Shown in pieces: positions 17,037 to 26,253 of a DNA stretch of 64,000 nt. A program made the translations under genes and the position numbers. The stretch comes from SZAS-18 sp038322235 (GTDB lineage: Bacteria > Verrucomicrobiota > Verrucomicrobiia > Chthoniobacterales > SZAS-18). Each line of letters starts with the position of its first letter. Position 1 is the first letter of the stretch. The DNA is taken from NCBI GenBank assembly GCA_038322235.1, contig JBBQFQ010000001.1:124001-188000 (forward strand), written 5' to 3'. The notes under the pieces were generated by a model, which had not been told where the DNA came from, made no database searches, and saw only the letters and a list, made by a program, of their open reading frames with translations.

Positions 17037-18911
17037 TTAAGCGCGTTCAGCCGCTTGACTATGCCGACTGATCCAGACGCTCAAGAGGGCGATGTCGGCG
17101 GGAGTAATCCCACTGACTCGCGCAGCTTGGGAGAGATCGGCTGGTTCAATTCGTTGGAGTTTCTCTGAGGCCTCGAAGCGGAGACCGGGGACCGTCAGGT
17201 ACGAGAAGTTTGCCGGGATCGGAGTGTCGCCGGTTCGACGGGCTCGCTCGACTTCACCTTCCTGGCGGTTGATGTACCCTTCGTAGCGAAAGTCGGTGGC
17301 GACCACGCCCCACGAGCCGGGAGAGAACCGCGAGCGGACCGCAGCGGGCAGGGAGGACCAATGACGGTCGGGCCGCTTCAACCAATGGGCGAGGCGGACG
17401 CCTTCGTGACTGATTTGATGAGCGACGGCTCGAAGCGTCGCGATTTCCTCCGCCTTTGCCTGATGCCGGCGCCAGTGCTCTTCGGCGATGAGTCCGACCG
17501 CACGACCTTTGGTGGTCAGGCGGAGGTCGGCGTTGTCGTGCCGGAGAAGGAGCCGATGCTCCGCCCGGCTCGTGAACATCCGATATGGCTCGTCGACCCC
17601 CTTGGTCACCAGATCATCGATCAGGACGCCAATGTATGCCTCCGTTCGGCTGAGCGTGAATTGGGGCTCACCTCGGACGCGGAGCGCGGCATTCGCTCCG
17701 GCGATCAGTCCTTGTGCGGCGGCCTCCTCGTAGCCGGACGTTCCGTTGATCTGTCCGGCGAAGAAAAGCCCGCGAATCCGCTTCGTCTCCAGACTGGAAC
17801 GGAGCTGAGTGGGCGGGCAGTAGTCGTACTCGACGGCGTACCCGGGGCGGAGAATTTCTGCGCGTTCCAATCCGGGGATCGTGCGCAGGAATGCGAACTG
17901 CACCTCGTAGGGTAGGCTCGTCGAGACGCCGTTTACGTAATATTCGGCGGTGTGTCTCCCTTCTGGCTCGAGGAAGATCTGGTGGCTCGATTTCCCCGGG
18001 AACTTCACCACCTTATCCTCAATGGATGGACAGTAGCGTGGGCCCAATCCCTCGATTCGGCCGGCGTACATCGGAGACAGATGCAGATTCTCGCTGATGA
18101 TCCGGTGGGTCTCGGGTGTCGTCGAGGTGAGGTGGCAGTCCAATTGTTCCACGTGGAACATTGGGTCCGCCCAGCGATTCAAGGTAAAAATGTCGTTCGG
18201 CCCGCAGGTGAGCTCCCACGGCCGGAAGCCAAACAGTTGCGGCGGGTCATCACCCCGTTGGCGCTCCAATCGAGTGAAATCGATCGTCCGTCCGTTCAGG
18301 CGTGCGGGGGTCCCAGTTTTGAATCGGCCCGTCTCAAATCCCAACTCGCGAAGACTGTCGCTCAGGGTGCTCGTCCCGTCGCCCATTCGCCCCCCGGCCG
18401 CGGTGGCCTGACCGACATGGAGCAAACCCCGCATGAACGTTCCGGTCGTAATAATGATGCTCGTCGCCTCGAGGCGAAGGCCAAAACTGGTCTCCGCTCC
18501 GACAATCTCGCCGTCCTTCACGATCAGTCGCGTGACATTCCCTTGGTGGAGATCCAGCCCAACGGTTTGCTCGCAAATCGCCTTGAGTCGGAATTGGTAC
18601 GCCTTTTTGTCGCACTGCACTCGGGGGGCCTGGACGCTTGGCCCCTTGGACGCATTCAAGACTCGAAACTGAATTCCGGTCGCATCGGCGTTCATTCCCA
18701 TAACGCCGCCCAAGGCGTCGATCTCGCGCACCATCTGACCTTTCGCCTGGCCCCCGATCGCCGGGTTGCACGACATCTGACCGATACTGTCGAGACTCTG
18801 GGAGAGGAGCAGCGTCGTCACGCCGAGGCGCGACGCCGCGAGAGCGGCCTCGACGCCGGCGTGTCCCGCTCCAATGACCAAGACATCGTAACGCTTCGGA
18901 AAGAGAAACAT
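17037..18911 (-). CDS. mnmG: tRNA uridine-5-carboxymethylaminomethyl modification enzyme MnmG
   Basis: FAD-dependent subunit of the MnmE-MnmG complex that modifies the wobble uridine of certain tRNAs. It has the dinucleotide fold VIGAGHAGVEAA at residues 11-22, MSCNPAIGGQAKG (46-58), GTFMRG and a C-terminal GTSGYEEAAAQG FAD motif. At 624 aa the length is normal. Codons for FHVEQ within the gene (18145-18160) coincide with a perfect parS palindrome, and another parS stands 30 bp before the start. mnmG (gidA) is often near the replication origin. MnmE is not in this window. Confidence 0.97.
   Translation of the reverse strand: MFLFPKRYDVLVIGAGHAGVEAALAASRLGVTTLLLSQSLDSIGQMSCNPAIGGQAKGQMVREIDALGGVMGMNADATGIQFRVLNASKGPSVQAPRVQCDKKAYQFRLKAICEQTVGLDLHQGNVTRLIVKDGEIVGAETSFGLRLEATSIIITTGTFMRGLLHVGQATAAGGRMGDGTSTLSDSLRELGFETGRFKTGTPARLNGRTIDFTRLERQRGDDPPQLFGFRPWELTCGPNDIFTLNRWADPMFHVEQLDCHLTSTTPETHRIISENLHLSPMYAGRIEGLGPRYCPSIEDKVVKFPGKSSHQIFLEPEGRHTAEYYVNGVSTSLPYEVQFAFLRTIPGLERAEILRPGYAVEYDYCPPTQLRSSLETKRIRGLFFAGQINGTSGYEEAAAQGLIAGANAALRVRGEPQFTLSRTEAYIGVLIDDLVTKGVDEPYRMFTSRAEHRLLLRHDNADLRLTTKGRAVGLIAEEHWRRHQAKAEEIATLRAVAHQISHEGVRLAHWLKRPDRHWSSLPAAVRSRFSPGSWGVVATDFRYEGYINRQEGEVERARRTGDTPIPANFSYLTVPGLRFEASEKLQRIEPADLSQAARVSGITPADIALLSVWISRHSQAAERA
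18145..18160. other. parS centromere site inside mnmG
   Basis: TGTTCCACGTGGAACA, a perfect 16-bp palindrome matching the consensus ParB-binding parS site. It lies inside the mnmG coding sequence, where it encodes Phe-His-Val-Glu-Gln. ParB loads here and spreads for chromosome segregation. Usually found close to the origin. Confidence 0.9.
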
Positions 18912-18940
18912 CGTTTAAAACCATAGTCTGATCGTCGATT

Positions 18941-18956
18941 TGTTCCACGTGGAACA
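18941..18956. other. parS centromere site upstream of mnmG
   Basis: Second perfect copy of TGTTCCACGTGGAACA, in the gap between mnmG and the divergent DUF6580 gene, 796 bp from the first. Two identical perfect 16-mers so close cannot be chance. No parA or parB gene is in the window. Confidence 0.92.
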
Positions 18957-19024
18957 ATCCACGCAGGCCCTGCGAGAAATTTCGCTCGTTGCAGAAGCGT
19001 CCCGCCGCTGTCAGACTCAATTTC

Positions 19025-19612
19025 ATGTCGCTTTGGCTTGCTTTTTTTCTCCTCAGCTTCGGAATTCTGACCCGCCTCGCCCCGATCGCCGGATTCAACG
19101 CGTGGCCGTGGCACTTTGCTGCCCTCACCGCCCTGGCACTCTGTGGTGGCGCGCTGGTTCACCGACCCATTGCGTTGTTCCTACCGGTGATCGCCCTCGC
19201 CCTTTCCGATCTTTTACTCAACCTCCACTACGGCGCGAGCCTCCTCGATTGGACGTCCGTTCCTCGTCTCGCTGTCCTCTTCGCCACCGCATTCCTCGGC
19301 TCCCGTCTGGTTGCGGGCGGAAACCTTCGGCTGGCGCCCCTCCTCACCGCCTCGGTTGGCAGTTCGATCGCGTTCTATCTCGTCACGAATTCTGTGTGCT
19401 GGTGGTCCGACCCGGGGTATGCCAAAACGATGACCGGTTGGGGGCAGGCCCTGAGCACCGGACTTCCCGGATATCCGCCAACCTGGACGTTCCTTCGCAA
19501 TTCGCTCATCGGCGACCTGGGCTTCTCTTTCCTTTTTTACGCCAGCATTCGCCTCGGAGCGCGGTCGGAGCGTCCATCCGCTGCGCCGGTCGAGACCGTT
19601 GCCCACGTCTGA
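19025..19612 (+). CDS. DUF6580-like multi-pass membrane protein
   Basis: 195 aa with about five hydrophobic helices. The start MSLWLAFFLLSFGILTRL is followed by FNAWPWHFAALTALALCGG, then HRPIALFLPVIALALSDLL. This pattern, with the short ALSDL turn, matches my memory of the DUF6580 family, thought to resemble transporter S-components. The ATG at 19025 puts the first helix at the N-terminus; an upstream frame adds only a poor leader. Divergent from mnmG across a parS site. The pdh operon begins 53 bp downstream. Confidence 0.7.
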   Translation: MSLWLAFFLLSFGILTRLAPIAGFNAWPWHFAALTALALCGGALVHRPIALFLPVIALALSDLLLNLHYGASLLDWTSVPRLAVLFATAFLGSRLVAGGNLRLAPLLTASVGSSIAFYLVTNSVCWWSDPGYAKTMTGWGQALSTGLPGYPPTWTFLRNSLIGDLGFSFLFYASIRLGARSERPSAAPVETVAHV

Positions 19613-19665
19613 TCCAAGCGGATTAAGCGACCGCGAAACCCCACGCCTCCCTTTACCCACCGACC

Positions 19666-20712
19666 ATGGCCAAGACGCCCGACAAAGCTGCCGAGCTGAA
19701 ACTACTCTACGATATGCTCGCCATCCGGCGCTTTGAAGAAAAGGCGCAGCAGCAGTATCAGATGCAGAAAATTGGGGGGTTTCTCCACCTTTACATCGGA
19801 CAGGAGGCGGTCGCCGTTGGTTCCGTCGCAGCAACGCGGCCCGATGACTATATGATCACCGCTTATCGGGATCACGGTCATGCGCTTGCCCGAGGCATGG
19901 GGATGAACGAGGCGATGGCTGAAATCTTCGGAAAGGCCACCGGTTGCTCCCAGGGGCTGGGAGGCTCGATGCACTACTTTGACAAAGCCCGCAACATGAT
20001 GGGTGGACACGCCATTGTCGGTGGCCATGTCCCTCTCGGAGCAGGTTTTGCGTTTGCAGCGAGGTATCGTGGGGAGGATCGGGTGTCTCTCTGCTACATG
20101 GGCGATGGCGCGATCAATATCGGCGCGTTTCACGAGGCCCTGAACATGGCCGCCCTGTGGCAACTCCCCGCGATCTTCATCTGCGAGAACAACCAGTTTG
20201 CGATGGGGACGGCCGCAACCCGCTCCAACCACCTCAAGGAGCTCGTCGACCGCGGGGCGGGGTACAACATGAAGTCCGTCGTGATCGACGGGATGGACGT
20301 CCGCGAAGTTCGGGACCGGATCAGCGAGATTTGCGCCTCGATCCGACAAAAGCCCGAACCCTATTGGGTGGAATGCCGGACGTATCGCTACCGAGGCCAC
20401 TCCATGTCCGATCCCGGAACGTACCGGACCAAGGAGGAGTTGGAGAAACACAAGAAAGACGATCCAATCACGAACTTCTCGTCGGTTCTCATCAAGGAAG
20501 GCCTGCTCACCGACGCCGAATTCAAGAAAATGGACGCGGAGATCAAGGCTCTAGCCGCCGAGAGCGTAAAATTTGCGGAGTCGAGTCCAAACCCAGATCT
20601 CGCACGCTTGCATGACTTTACCCTGGTGGAGACCGATCCGAATTACCGACCAGTCCCGACGACACCCGAGGGAAAGAACGAGAATCCTTTCCAGTGTCAT
20701 TTTACCGCCTGA
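19666..20712 (+). CDS. pdhA: Pyruvate dehydrogenase E1 component, alpha subunit
   Basis: 348 aa; thiamine-diphosphate-dependent decarboxylation of pyruvate as an alpha2beta2 enzyme with PdhB. The ThDP/Mg motif is GDGAINIGAFHEALNMA ending in CENN. The active-site loop YRYRGHSMSDPGTYRT carries the Ser residues phosphorylated in mitochondrial homologues. The N-terminal FLHLYIGQEAVAVG and YRDHGHALARG are family hallmarks. First gene of a four-gene operon; its TGA is 2 nt before the likely pdhB start. Confidence 0.96.
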   Translation: MAKTPDKAAELKLLYDMLAIRRFEEKAQQQYQMQKIGGFLHLYIGQEAVAVGSVAATRPDDYMITAYRDHGHALARGMGMNEAMAEIFGKATGCSQGLGGSMHYFDKARNMMGGHAIVGGHVPLGAGFAFAARYRGEDRVSLCYMGDGAINIGAFHEALNMAALWQLPAIFICENNQFAMGTAATRSNHLKELVDRGAGYNMKSVVIDGMDVREVRDRISEICASIRQKPEPYWVECRTYRYRGHSMSDPGTYRTKEELEKHKKDDPITNFSSVLIKEGLLTDAEFKKMDAEIKALAAESVKFAESSPNPDLARLHDFTLVETDPNYRPVPTTPEGKNENPFQCHFTA

Positions 20713-20714
20713 TC

Positions 20715-21713
20715 ATGGAAATGCGCGAAATCACCTATCGACAGGCGCTGAACGAAGCTCTCGCAGAGGAGCTCGATCGCGATCAAAACGTCTTCCTCAT
20801 GGGCGAAGAAGTCGCCCAATACAACGGGGCGTACAAGATCAGCCAGCACCTTCTGGAACGCTTTGGCCCAAAACGGATCATCGACGCCCCCATCGCAGAA
20901 GCAGGCTTCGCCGGCATCGGCATCGGCGCGGCCATGGTCGGCCTGCGACCGATCATCGAATTCATGTCGTTCAGCTTTTCCCTGGTCGCGTTTGATCAGG
21001 TCGCAAACAACGCCCCCAATATGCTCACGATGTCGGGCGGTCAGTTCCATTGCCCCATCGTTTTTCGGGGAATTAACGGACCGGCCCATCAGCTCGGGGC
21101 CACCCACATGCATGCGACCGAGTCGCTGTATTCGAATTTTGCCGGACTCAAGATCGTTATCCCGGCGACTCCCCGGGATGCCAAGGGGCTCCTCAAGTCC
21201 GCCGTCCGCGATGACAATCCCGTGCTCGTCATGGAGGTTGAACTCCTCTATGGGGCGAAGGGTCTCGTCGAGCCTCCCATGCCCGAGTATGACCTCCTCG
21301 TCCCGATCGGGAAAGCGCAAGTCGTCCGAAGCGGAGCGGATCTCACCATTCTAACCTACGGACGCGGCCTCGCCATGTCCCTCGAAGCGGCCGAACTCAT
21401 CGCGACCCAGCACGGCATCCAAGTGGAGGTGGTTGATCTTCGCTCCATCAAGCCACTCGACGTGGAGACCATCTTCAATTCCGTCGCGAAAACCCATCGA
21501 GCGGTGGTCGTAGAACAGGGTCGTCCGTTCTGTGGAGTTGCGTCCGAGCTTTGTTTCCAAATCCAGGAACACATCTTCGATGAACTCGATGCCCCGCTCC
21601 GGCGCGTCTCGATGGAGGAAATCCCGGTCCCTTACAGCGAGATCTTGGAACACGCGACGCTTCCCTCGATGGAAAAAATCGTGGCGGCTGTGCAAAAAGT
21701 CTGTGGTGTGTAG
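20715..21713 (+). CDS. pdhB: Pyruvate dehydrogenase E1 component, beta subunit
   Basis: 332 aa partner of PdhA. The start region MEMREITYRQALNEAL leads to the family blocks LMGEEVAQYNGAYK, GPKRIIDAPIAEAGFAGIGIGAAM and a transketolase C-terminal domain (VVDLRSIKPLDVETI, VVVEQG). Start is the ATG at 20715 or 20721; an in-frame ATG at 20694 lies inside pdhA. Almost abutting pdhA, so the subunits should be made in equal amounts. Confidence 0.96.
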   Translation: MEMREITYRQALNEALAEELDRDQNVFLMGEEVAQYNGAYKISQHLLERFGPKRIIDAPIAEAGFAGIGIGAAMVGLRPIIEFMSFSFSLVAFDQVANNAPNMLTMSGGQFHCPIVFRGINGPAHQLGATHMHATESLYSNFAGLKIVIPATPRDAKGLLKSAVRDDNPVLVMEVELLYGAKGLVEPPMPEYDLLVPIGKAQVVRSGADLTILTYGRGLAMSLEAAELIATQHGIQVEVVDLRSIKPLDVETIFNSVAKTHRAVVVEQGRPFCGVASELCFQIQEHIFDELDAPLRRVSMEEIPVPYSEILEHATLPSMEKIVAAVQKVCGV

Positions 21714-21752
21714 ACCGGCCGTCATTAATCCCTGTCCCAACCCTTCCCTATC

Positions 21753-23012
21753 ATGGCAGAAATTACGATGCCCAAGCTCTCGGACACGATGACCGAGGGA
21801 ACCCTCGTCAAATGGAAGAAAAAGGTCGGTGACCGCGTCGAAAGCGGCGAGGTCATCGCGGAAGTCGAAACCGATAAGGCGACGATGGAGATGGAGTCGT
21901 TCGAGGATGGCGTCCTGACCGAGATCTACATTCAGGAAGGACAAAAAGTCGAGATTGGCCAGAGAATTGCACGGATCGGCGACGCTGGCGAAACGCCGCC
22001 CAGCGCGGCGCCTGCGACGAAAGCTCCGACGAGCGCACCCGTCACGCCAGCACCGACCGCCGAATCCAGCCGCCCCGCATCCGGTGCGAATCGCGTGAAA
22101 GCCTCGCCCCTGGCGAAAAAAATTGCGGTGCAGCGCGGAGTGGACCTTGGCAAGGTGACCGGAAGCGGTCCCGGAGGCAGGATCGTGCAAAGGGATGTCC
22201 TCAACGCAAACCCCAGCTCCCCGACCGCAGCTTCTCCTCGAACCGCACCGGCACCGATGACGGCGCCGGTTCCCGCCGCCTCCGGCGACACGCCTCCGAG
22301 CTCCCCGCCGACCGCCACCCATGGTGACAAGCGCATTCTGCTGACGGGCATGCGCCGAACCATCGCCGCGCGCCTCCTCGCGAGCAAAACTCAGATTCCC
22401 CACTTCTACCTGCACATCGAAGTCAATGCAGGGCCGATGATGCGAGTTCGGGCGGAACTAAATAGCGCCCTCGAAAGCGACGGCATAAAATTCTCGGTCA
22501 ACGATCTGATCCTCAAGGCCACAGTCGCGGCGGTCTCCCGCCATCCCAAGGTGAATGCTTCTTTCGATGGAGACGCCGTCATCGAATACGAGAAGATCAA
22601 CCTCGCGGTCGCGGTCGCGGTCGAGGACGGCCTCGTGACTCCCGTCATTCGGGACGCCCGATCGAAATCGCTCACGGAAATCAGCGCAGCGATCAAGGAT
22701 CTCGCCGCGCGCGCCCGCTCGAAGAAGCTCAAGCCGGAGGAATTCCAGGGCGGCACCCTGACCGTTTCCAATCTTGGCGGCTACGGCATCGACCATTTCG
22801 ACGCGATCATCAATCCGCCTCAGAGCATCATCCTCTCCATCGGGCGCGTGATGAAGAAACCGATCGTCAACGAGCGCGACGAAGTCGTCGCCGGCGAATG
22901 CCTGAACCTTGGCCTGAGTTGCGATCATCGCGTCGTGGACGGGGCGATTGGAGCCGCGTTCCTCGGTACGCTGCGTCGAATGATCGAGTGCCCCGCGGCC
23001 ATGCTGGCCTGA
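21753..23012 (+). CDS. pdhC: Dihydrolipoamide acetyltransferase (E2) of pyruvate dehydrogenase
   Basis: 419 aa. A single lipoyl domain (residues 1-78; ETDKATMEME with Lys42 lipoylated) is followed by an Ala/Pro-rich linker and the E1/E3-binding domain (VKASPLAKKIAVQRGVDLG, then GPGGRIVQRDV). A second Ala/Pro linker leads to the catalytic domain with DHRVVDGA (His392) near the end. The E2 forms the core of the complex. It lies 39 bp after pdhB and 33 bp before lpdA. Confidence 0.95.
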   Translation: MAEITMPKLSDTMTEGTLVKWKKKVGDRVESGEVIAEVETDKATMEMESFEDGVLTEIYIQEGQKVEIGQRIARIGDAGETPPSAAPATKAPTSAPVTPAPTAESSRPASGANRVKASPLAKKIAVQRGVDLGKVTGSGPGGRIVQRDVLNANPSSPTAASPRTAPAPMTAPVPAASGDTPPSSPPTATHGDKRILLTGMRRTIAARLLASKTQIPHFYLHIEVNAGPMMRVRAELNSALESDGIKFSVNDLILKATVAAVSRHPKVNASFDGDAVIEYEKINLAVAVAVEDGLVTPVIRDARSKSLTEISAAIKDLAARARSKKLKPEEFQGGTLTVSNLGGYGIDHFDAIINPPQSIILSIGRVMKKPIVNERDEVVAGECLNLGLSCDHRVVDGAIGAAFLGTLRRMIECPAAMLA

Positions 23013-23045
23013 CGGCTCTGAACCCAGACCAAGCCATCATCCCCA

Positions 23046-24413
23046 ATGCACTACGATCTCCTTGTCATCGGAGGCGGCCCCGCAGGATACGTTGGAGCCA
23101 TCCGTGCCGCCCAGCTCGGAAAGAAAGTTGGCTGCGTCGAGATGGACCGCGCCGGAGGAACCTGTCTGAACTGGGGCTGCATCCCGACGAAATCCCTCCT
23201 CCGCAACGCCGAGCTCTATCACCTCCTGACGCACCGGGCCGCCGAGTTCGGCTTCAAATTCAACGATCTGTCCTTCGACTGGGAGAAGATCATCGGAAGG
23301 AGCCGGACGGTCTCCCAAAAGCTCGCCGGTGGCATCGAATTCCTCTTCAAAAAGAACAAGATCGACTACCTCGTCGGCGAGGGCGTCTTCAACGACGAAA
23401 AAACCGTCACGGTCACAAAGCGGGACGGTAAGACCGAGCTGCATACCGCGGATAAGTTTCTCGTCGCAACCGGAACCGTCACGCGTCAGTTGCCGGACCT
23501 CCCGATCGACGGCGAAATCGTGGTCGGCAGCAAACAGGCCATGGTGCTCAAGAAGCAGCCGAAGAGCATCATCATCCTTGGGGCCGGCGCCATCGGCGTC
23601 GAATTTGCCTACTTCTTCAATGCCTTCGGAACGAAAGTCACTCTGATCGAGATGCTTCCCCGCATCCTGCCCGTGGAGGATGAGGAAGTGAGCGCCGTCC
23701 TGGAGCGGAGCTACAAGAAATCCGGGATCGACGTGCGGACCGGAACCAAAGTCGTTTCGCAGAAGCTCTCGACCACAGGGGTCGAAGTGAAGCTCGAAAA
23801 TGGTGATTCCGTCGCGGCTGAAGTCCTCCTCGTGGCGATCGGCGTCAGTCCGGTTCTCCCGAAAGGTCTGAAACTCGAACTCGAGCGTGGCTACATCAAA
23901 ACCGGACCCCGCTACGAGACAAACATCCCAAACGTCTACGCGGCCGGCGACATCATCGGACCGCCCTGGCTCGCCCACGTCGCAAGTTGGGAAGCGATTC
24001 AGGCGGTCGAAGGAATGTTCGCCGGACATACTCCGAAAAAGATCGAGGTCTTCCCCGGCTGCACCTATTGCCAGCCGCAGGTTGCAAGCGTCGGGCTGAC
24101 CGAACGCGCGGCCAAGGAAAAAGGCCTTAAGTACAAGATCGGAAAGTTCCCGTTCTCGGCCAGCGGCAAGGCGCTCGCGGTGGGCGAAAGCGACGGGTTC
24201 GTCAAACTCATCATCGGCGAACCAAACGGCGAAATCCTCGGCGCTCACATCATCGGCGCTGAAGCGACGGAGCTCATCGCAGAACTCGGCCTCGCCATTA
24301 CTCTTGAAGCAACCCACGAAGAGATCGAAGCCACCATTCACGCTCATCCGACGATGAGCGAAGCCGTCCACGAAGCCAACGGAGCGGCCTTCGGCACCGC
24401 GATCCATATCTAG
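23046..24413 (+). CDS. lpdA: Dihydrolipoyl dehydrogenase (E3)
   Basis: 455-aa flavoprotein that reoxidises the E2 lipoyl group with NAD. FAD motif VIGGGPAGYVGAIRAAQLG (8-26), redox disulfide GGTCLNWGCIPTKS (Cys40, Cys45), NAD motif ILGAGAIGVEFA, and the C-terminal catalytic HPTMSE (His434, Glu439). Its position directly after the E2 gene marks it as the dedicated E3 of this operon, though it may also serve glycine cleavage (gcvT-gcvH is 12 kb away). Confidence 0.96.
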   Translation: MHYDLLVIGGGPAGYVGAIRAAQLGKKVGCVEMDRAGGTCLNWGCIPTKSLLRNAELYHLLTHRAAEFGFKFNDLSFDWEKIIGRSRTVSQKLAGGIEFLFKKNKIDYLVGEGVFNDEKTVTVTKRDGKTELHTADKFLVATGTVTRQLPDLPIDGEIVVGSKQAMVLKKQPKSIIILGAGAIGVEFAYFFNAFGTKVTLIEMLPRILPVEDEEVSAVLERSYKKSGIDVRTGTKVVSQKLSTTGVEVKLENGDSVAAEVLLVAIGVSPVLPKGLKLELERGYIKTGPRYETNIPNVYAAGDIIGPPWLAHVASWEAIQAVEGMFAGHTPKKIEVFPGCTYCQPQVASVGLTERAAKEKGLKYKIGKFPFSASGKALAVGESDGFVKLIIGEPNGEILGAHIIGAEATELIAELGLAITLEATHEEIEATIHAHPTMSEAVHEANGAAFGTAIHI

Positions 24414-24470
24414 CGGAACCACCCCGCCGCGCGCCGCTTCCCATCCGCTGGGTAGGTTGCAGTCAGAGCC

Positions 24471-24929
24471 ATGCACCAGGAACGCACCGCCGGCGCTTTT
24501 CATCTTTCAACCGATCCCGCCCGGCTCCAGCTCGACGTCATCCACCAGTATTTGACGCGATCCTACTGGGCTCAAGGGATCACCCGCCAACGCGTCGAAC
24601 GTTCGGTCGCGCATTCGCTGAACTTTGCCGCGTACCACGACGGGTCCCAGATCGGCTTCGCCCGCCTCATCACGGATTCCTCGACCTTTGGCTATCTCTG
24701 CGACGTGTTCGTACTCGAATCATGGCGCAATCAGGGAGTCGCGCGTCTCCTCCTCGAAGAGATCACCCATCACCCCGACGTCGCGGAGCTGCGTCGCCTG
24801 ATGCTCGTGACGCGAGACGCGCATGGAGTCTACGCGAAGTTCGGCTTCGTCTCGCCCGCGCGGCCAGAGGGACTCATGGAACTCGTCCGGCCAAAGATCT
24901 ATCGCAACGCACCCGCGGACCTCGAATAG
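24471..24929 (+). CDS. GNAT-family N-acetyltransferase
   Basis: 152 aa with the single-domain GNAT fold. The acetyl-CoA pyrophosphate loop is in VLESWRNQGVARLLLEEI, preceded by the beta4 strand FGYLCDVFV and followed by RRLMLVTRDAHGVYAKFGF. This subset usually acetylates small amines or protein N-termini; the substrate here is unknown. It follows lpdA by 57 bp in the same direction and converges with the 24941-25210 gene. Confidence 0.85.
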   Translation: MHQERTAGAFHLSTDPARLQLDVIHQYLTRSYWAQGITRQRVERSVAHSLNFAAYHDGSQIGFARLITDSSTFGYLCDVFVLESWRNQGVARLLLEEITHHPDVAELRRLMLVTRDAHGVYAKFGFVSPARPEGLMELVRPKIYRNAPADLE

Positions 24930-24940
24930 CTCCGACTCCG

Positions 24941-25210
24941 CTACGGCGCTTTGTTCCCAACCACCATGCGATAGACGGCCAGAAGGAGAATCGCCCCGAC
25001 CGTCGCGCCGATAAAGCCCGTTGGCTCGCCGACCTTGTACCAATTGACGGCCTGACCAAGCAGGGTCGCGATCCACGCCCCCGCGACGCCGATGAGCATC
25101 GTGATGATGCAACCGCCGGGATCCTTACCTGGCATGACCAGCTTCGCCAGAGCGCCGGCGAGAAAACCGATCAGCATCGTGACGATGAAACCTTTTTGAA
25201 ACGGTGACAT
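24941..25210 (-). CDS. GlsB/YeaQ/YmgE-family small membrane protein
   Basis: 89 aa with three hydrophobic helices and the family's Gly-rich pattern: IGFLAGALAKLVMPGKDPGG, then IITMLIGVAGAWIATLLG and GATVGAILLLAVYRM. These proteins (transglycosylase-associated, stress-related in enteric bacteria) sit in the inner membrane; molecular role unclear. The ATG at 25210 (MSPFQKG) was chosen because the longer frame to 25375 adds an unrelated leader. Confidence 0.88.
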   Translation of the reverse strand: MSPFQKGFIVTMLIGFLAGALAKLVMPGKDPGGCIITMLIGVAGAWIATLLGQAVNWYKVGEPTGFIGATVGAILLLAVYRMVVGNKAP

Positions 25211-25613
25211 GGGCTGTGAGGGTAGTTCCGGAAGCCTGTCACCCCGGACCCGCAAGTGTCGAGCATTTCCGAGCGCTTGACGCACGATCAAACAGCACCC
25301 ACTCCAAGCCTCCACCGGACGGGTGCGGGAGCGTGCTGAAGCGGAATATTCCAACGCACGGCACCCAATATTCAATCGGGAGTCGGGCTCCGTTCGATCA
25401 ACTGAAACCTCCAGGCACGCGCCCCTTCCATCGCCCGCTGGACACTGGCATTTTCGCTTGGTGAGACTTTCTCTAGTGACTTGCCCGGGGCGAATCCACG
25501 GCGGCGGCGCCTCTTGATTCCTTGAAAACTCTTGGGGAAGTCACGCCCTCCGACGCATCCTCCGTGAAATAAGGTTTTGACACTGCTACTGCGTTTTATT
25601 ACTTCAAGGTTCG
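25211..25613. other. Intergenic region between divergent genes
   Basis: About 400 bp without a convincing gene. It must hold the promoters of the small membrane-protein gene (minus) and the MerR-like gene (plus). GAATATT and AATATTC are inverted copies about 16 bp apart near 25348-25377, a possible operator. Confidence 0.4.
25577..25602 (+). promoter_or_regulatory. Possible promoter of the MerR-like gene
   Basis: A perfect TTGACA at 25577-25582 is followed by an AT-rich stretch (TTTTATTACT, 25594-25603) just ahead of the ATG at 25614. The spacing to any -10 hexamer is short (14-15 bp), so the assignment is weak. Confidence 0.3.
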
Positions 25614-26174
25614 ATGGTTGCCCCGCTCTCGCCCACCATCTCCATCAGTGAGCTGTCCGACCTCGTGAACCGATGGTGCGAAGAGCATCAGGTCGCGCCT
25701 GCGAACGGGCAAGCGGGCGAGAAGATCACCGAACGAAACATTCGCTATTACCGCTCGCGAGGTCTCCTCGACGCGCCGGGCGGCGATGAAATCGGACGAA
25801 AGAGGGGTTTTACGGAGAAGCATCTCCTGCAGCTGAAGGCCATCCGCCTCCTCCAGGCGCGGGGATTGCCGTTGGACCAAATTCAGCAGCGCATTCACGG
25901 GCGCGCCACCGAAGAACTCCGGGCTCTGGAACGGATTGAACTCCGGATGCTCGCTGGCGCACACCAGGACGGTGGCGGGGCCGCGCTTTCTCCTGCCGAT
26001 CTCCTTCCGCTGGAAGGCGAGCGTTGGGGGGTCTCCGCGCTCGGCGGCGAATTTCTCCTCGTCTCAAGGCGGGGTCGAACCCTTTCTGTGGCCCAGCGAC
26101 GAATGCTTACGGCCGTTCTTTCTGGCGCGCTCGAAGACTCCGGTGAGCCCGCTGCCGATGGACTGACCGACTGA
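25614..26174 (+). CDS. MerR-type transcriptional regulator
   Basis: 186 aa. A winged helix of MerR type is seen in TERNIRYYRSRGLLDAPG followed by a KRGFTEKHLLQLKAIRLLQARG segment and a short coiled coil. The start of the domain carries about 20 extra residues before the recognition helix, a known variant. The C-terminal 70 residues have no Cys cluster, so metal sensing as in MerR/CueR is unlikely. Target and ligand unknown; it may act on its own promoter region. Confidence 0.75.
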   Translation: MVAPLSPTISISELSDLVNRWCEEHQVAPANGQAGEKITERNIRYYRSRGLLDAPGGDEIGRKRGFTEKHLLQLKAIRLLQARGLPLDQIQQRIHGRATEELRALERIELRMLAGAHQDGGGAALSPADLLPLEGERWGVSALGGEFLLVSRRGRTLSVAQRRMLTAVLSGALEDSGEPAADGLTD

Positions 26175-26253
26175 TTGCCCCTCGCAGGAGGGGAAATTGC
26201 GGTACTCACAACCGTCGGAAGAGCGATAACGTTACGCCTCCCTCCCCTTACCC

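Noticed and set aside
23037..24503. 488-codon minus-strand open frame opposite lpdA
   Set aside because: Antisense to a highly conserved enzyme; the translated sequence has no family features.
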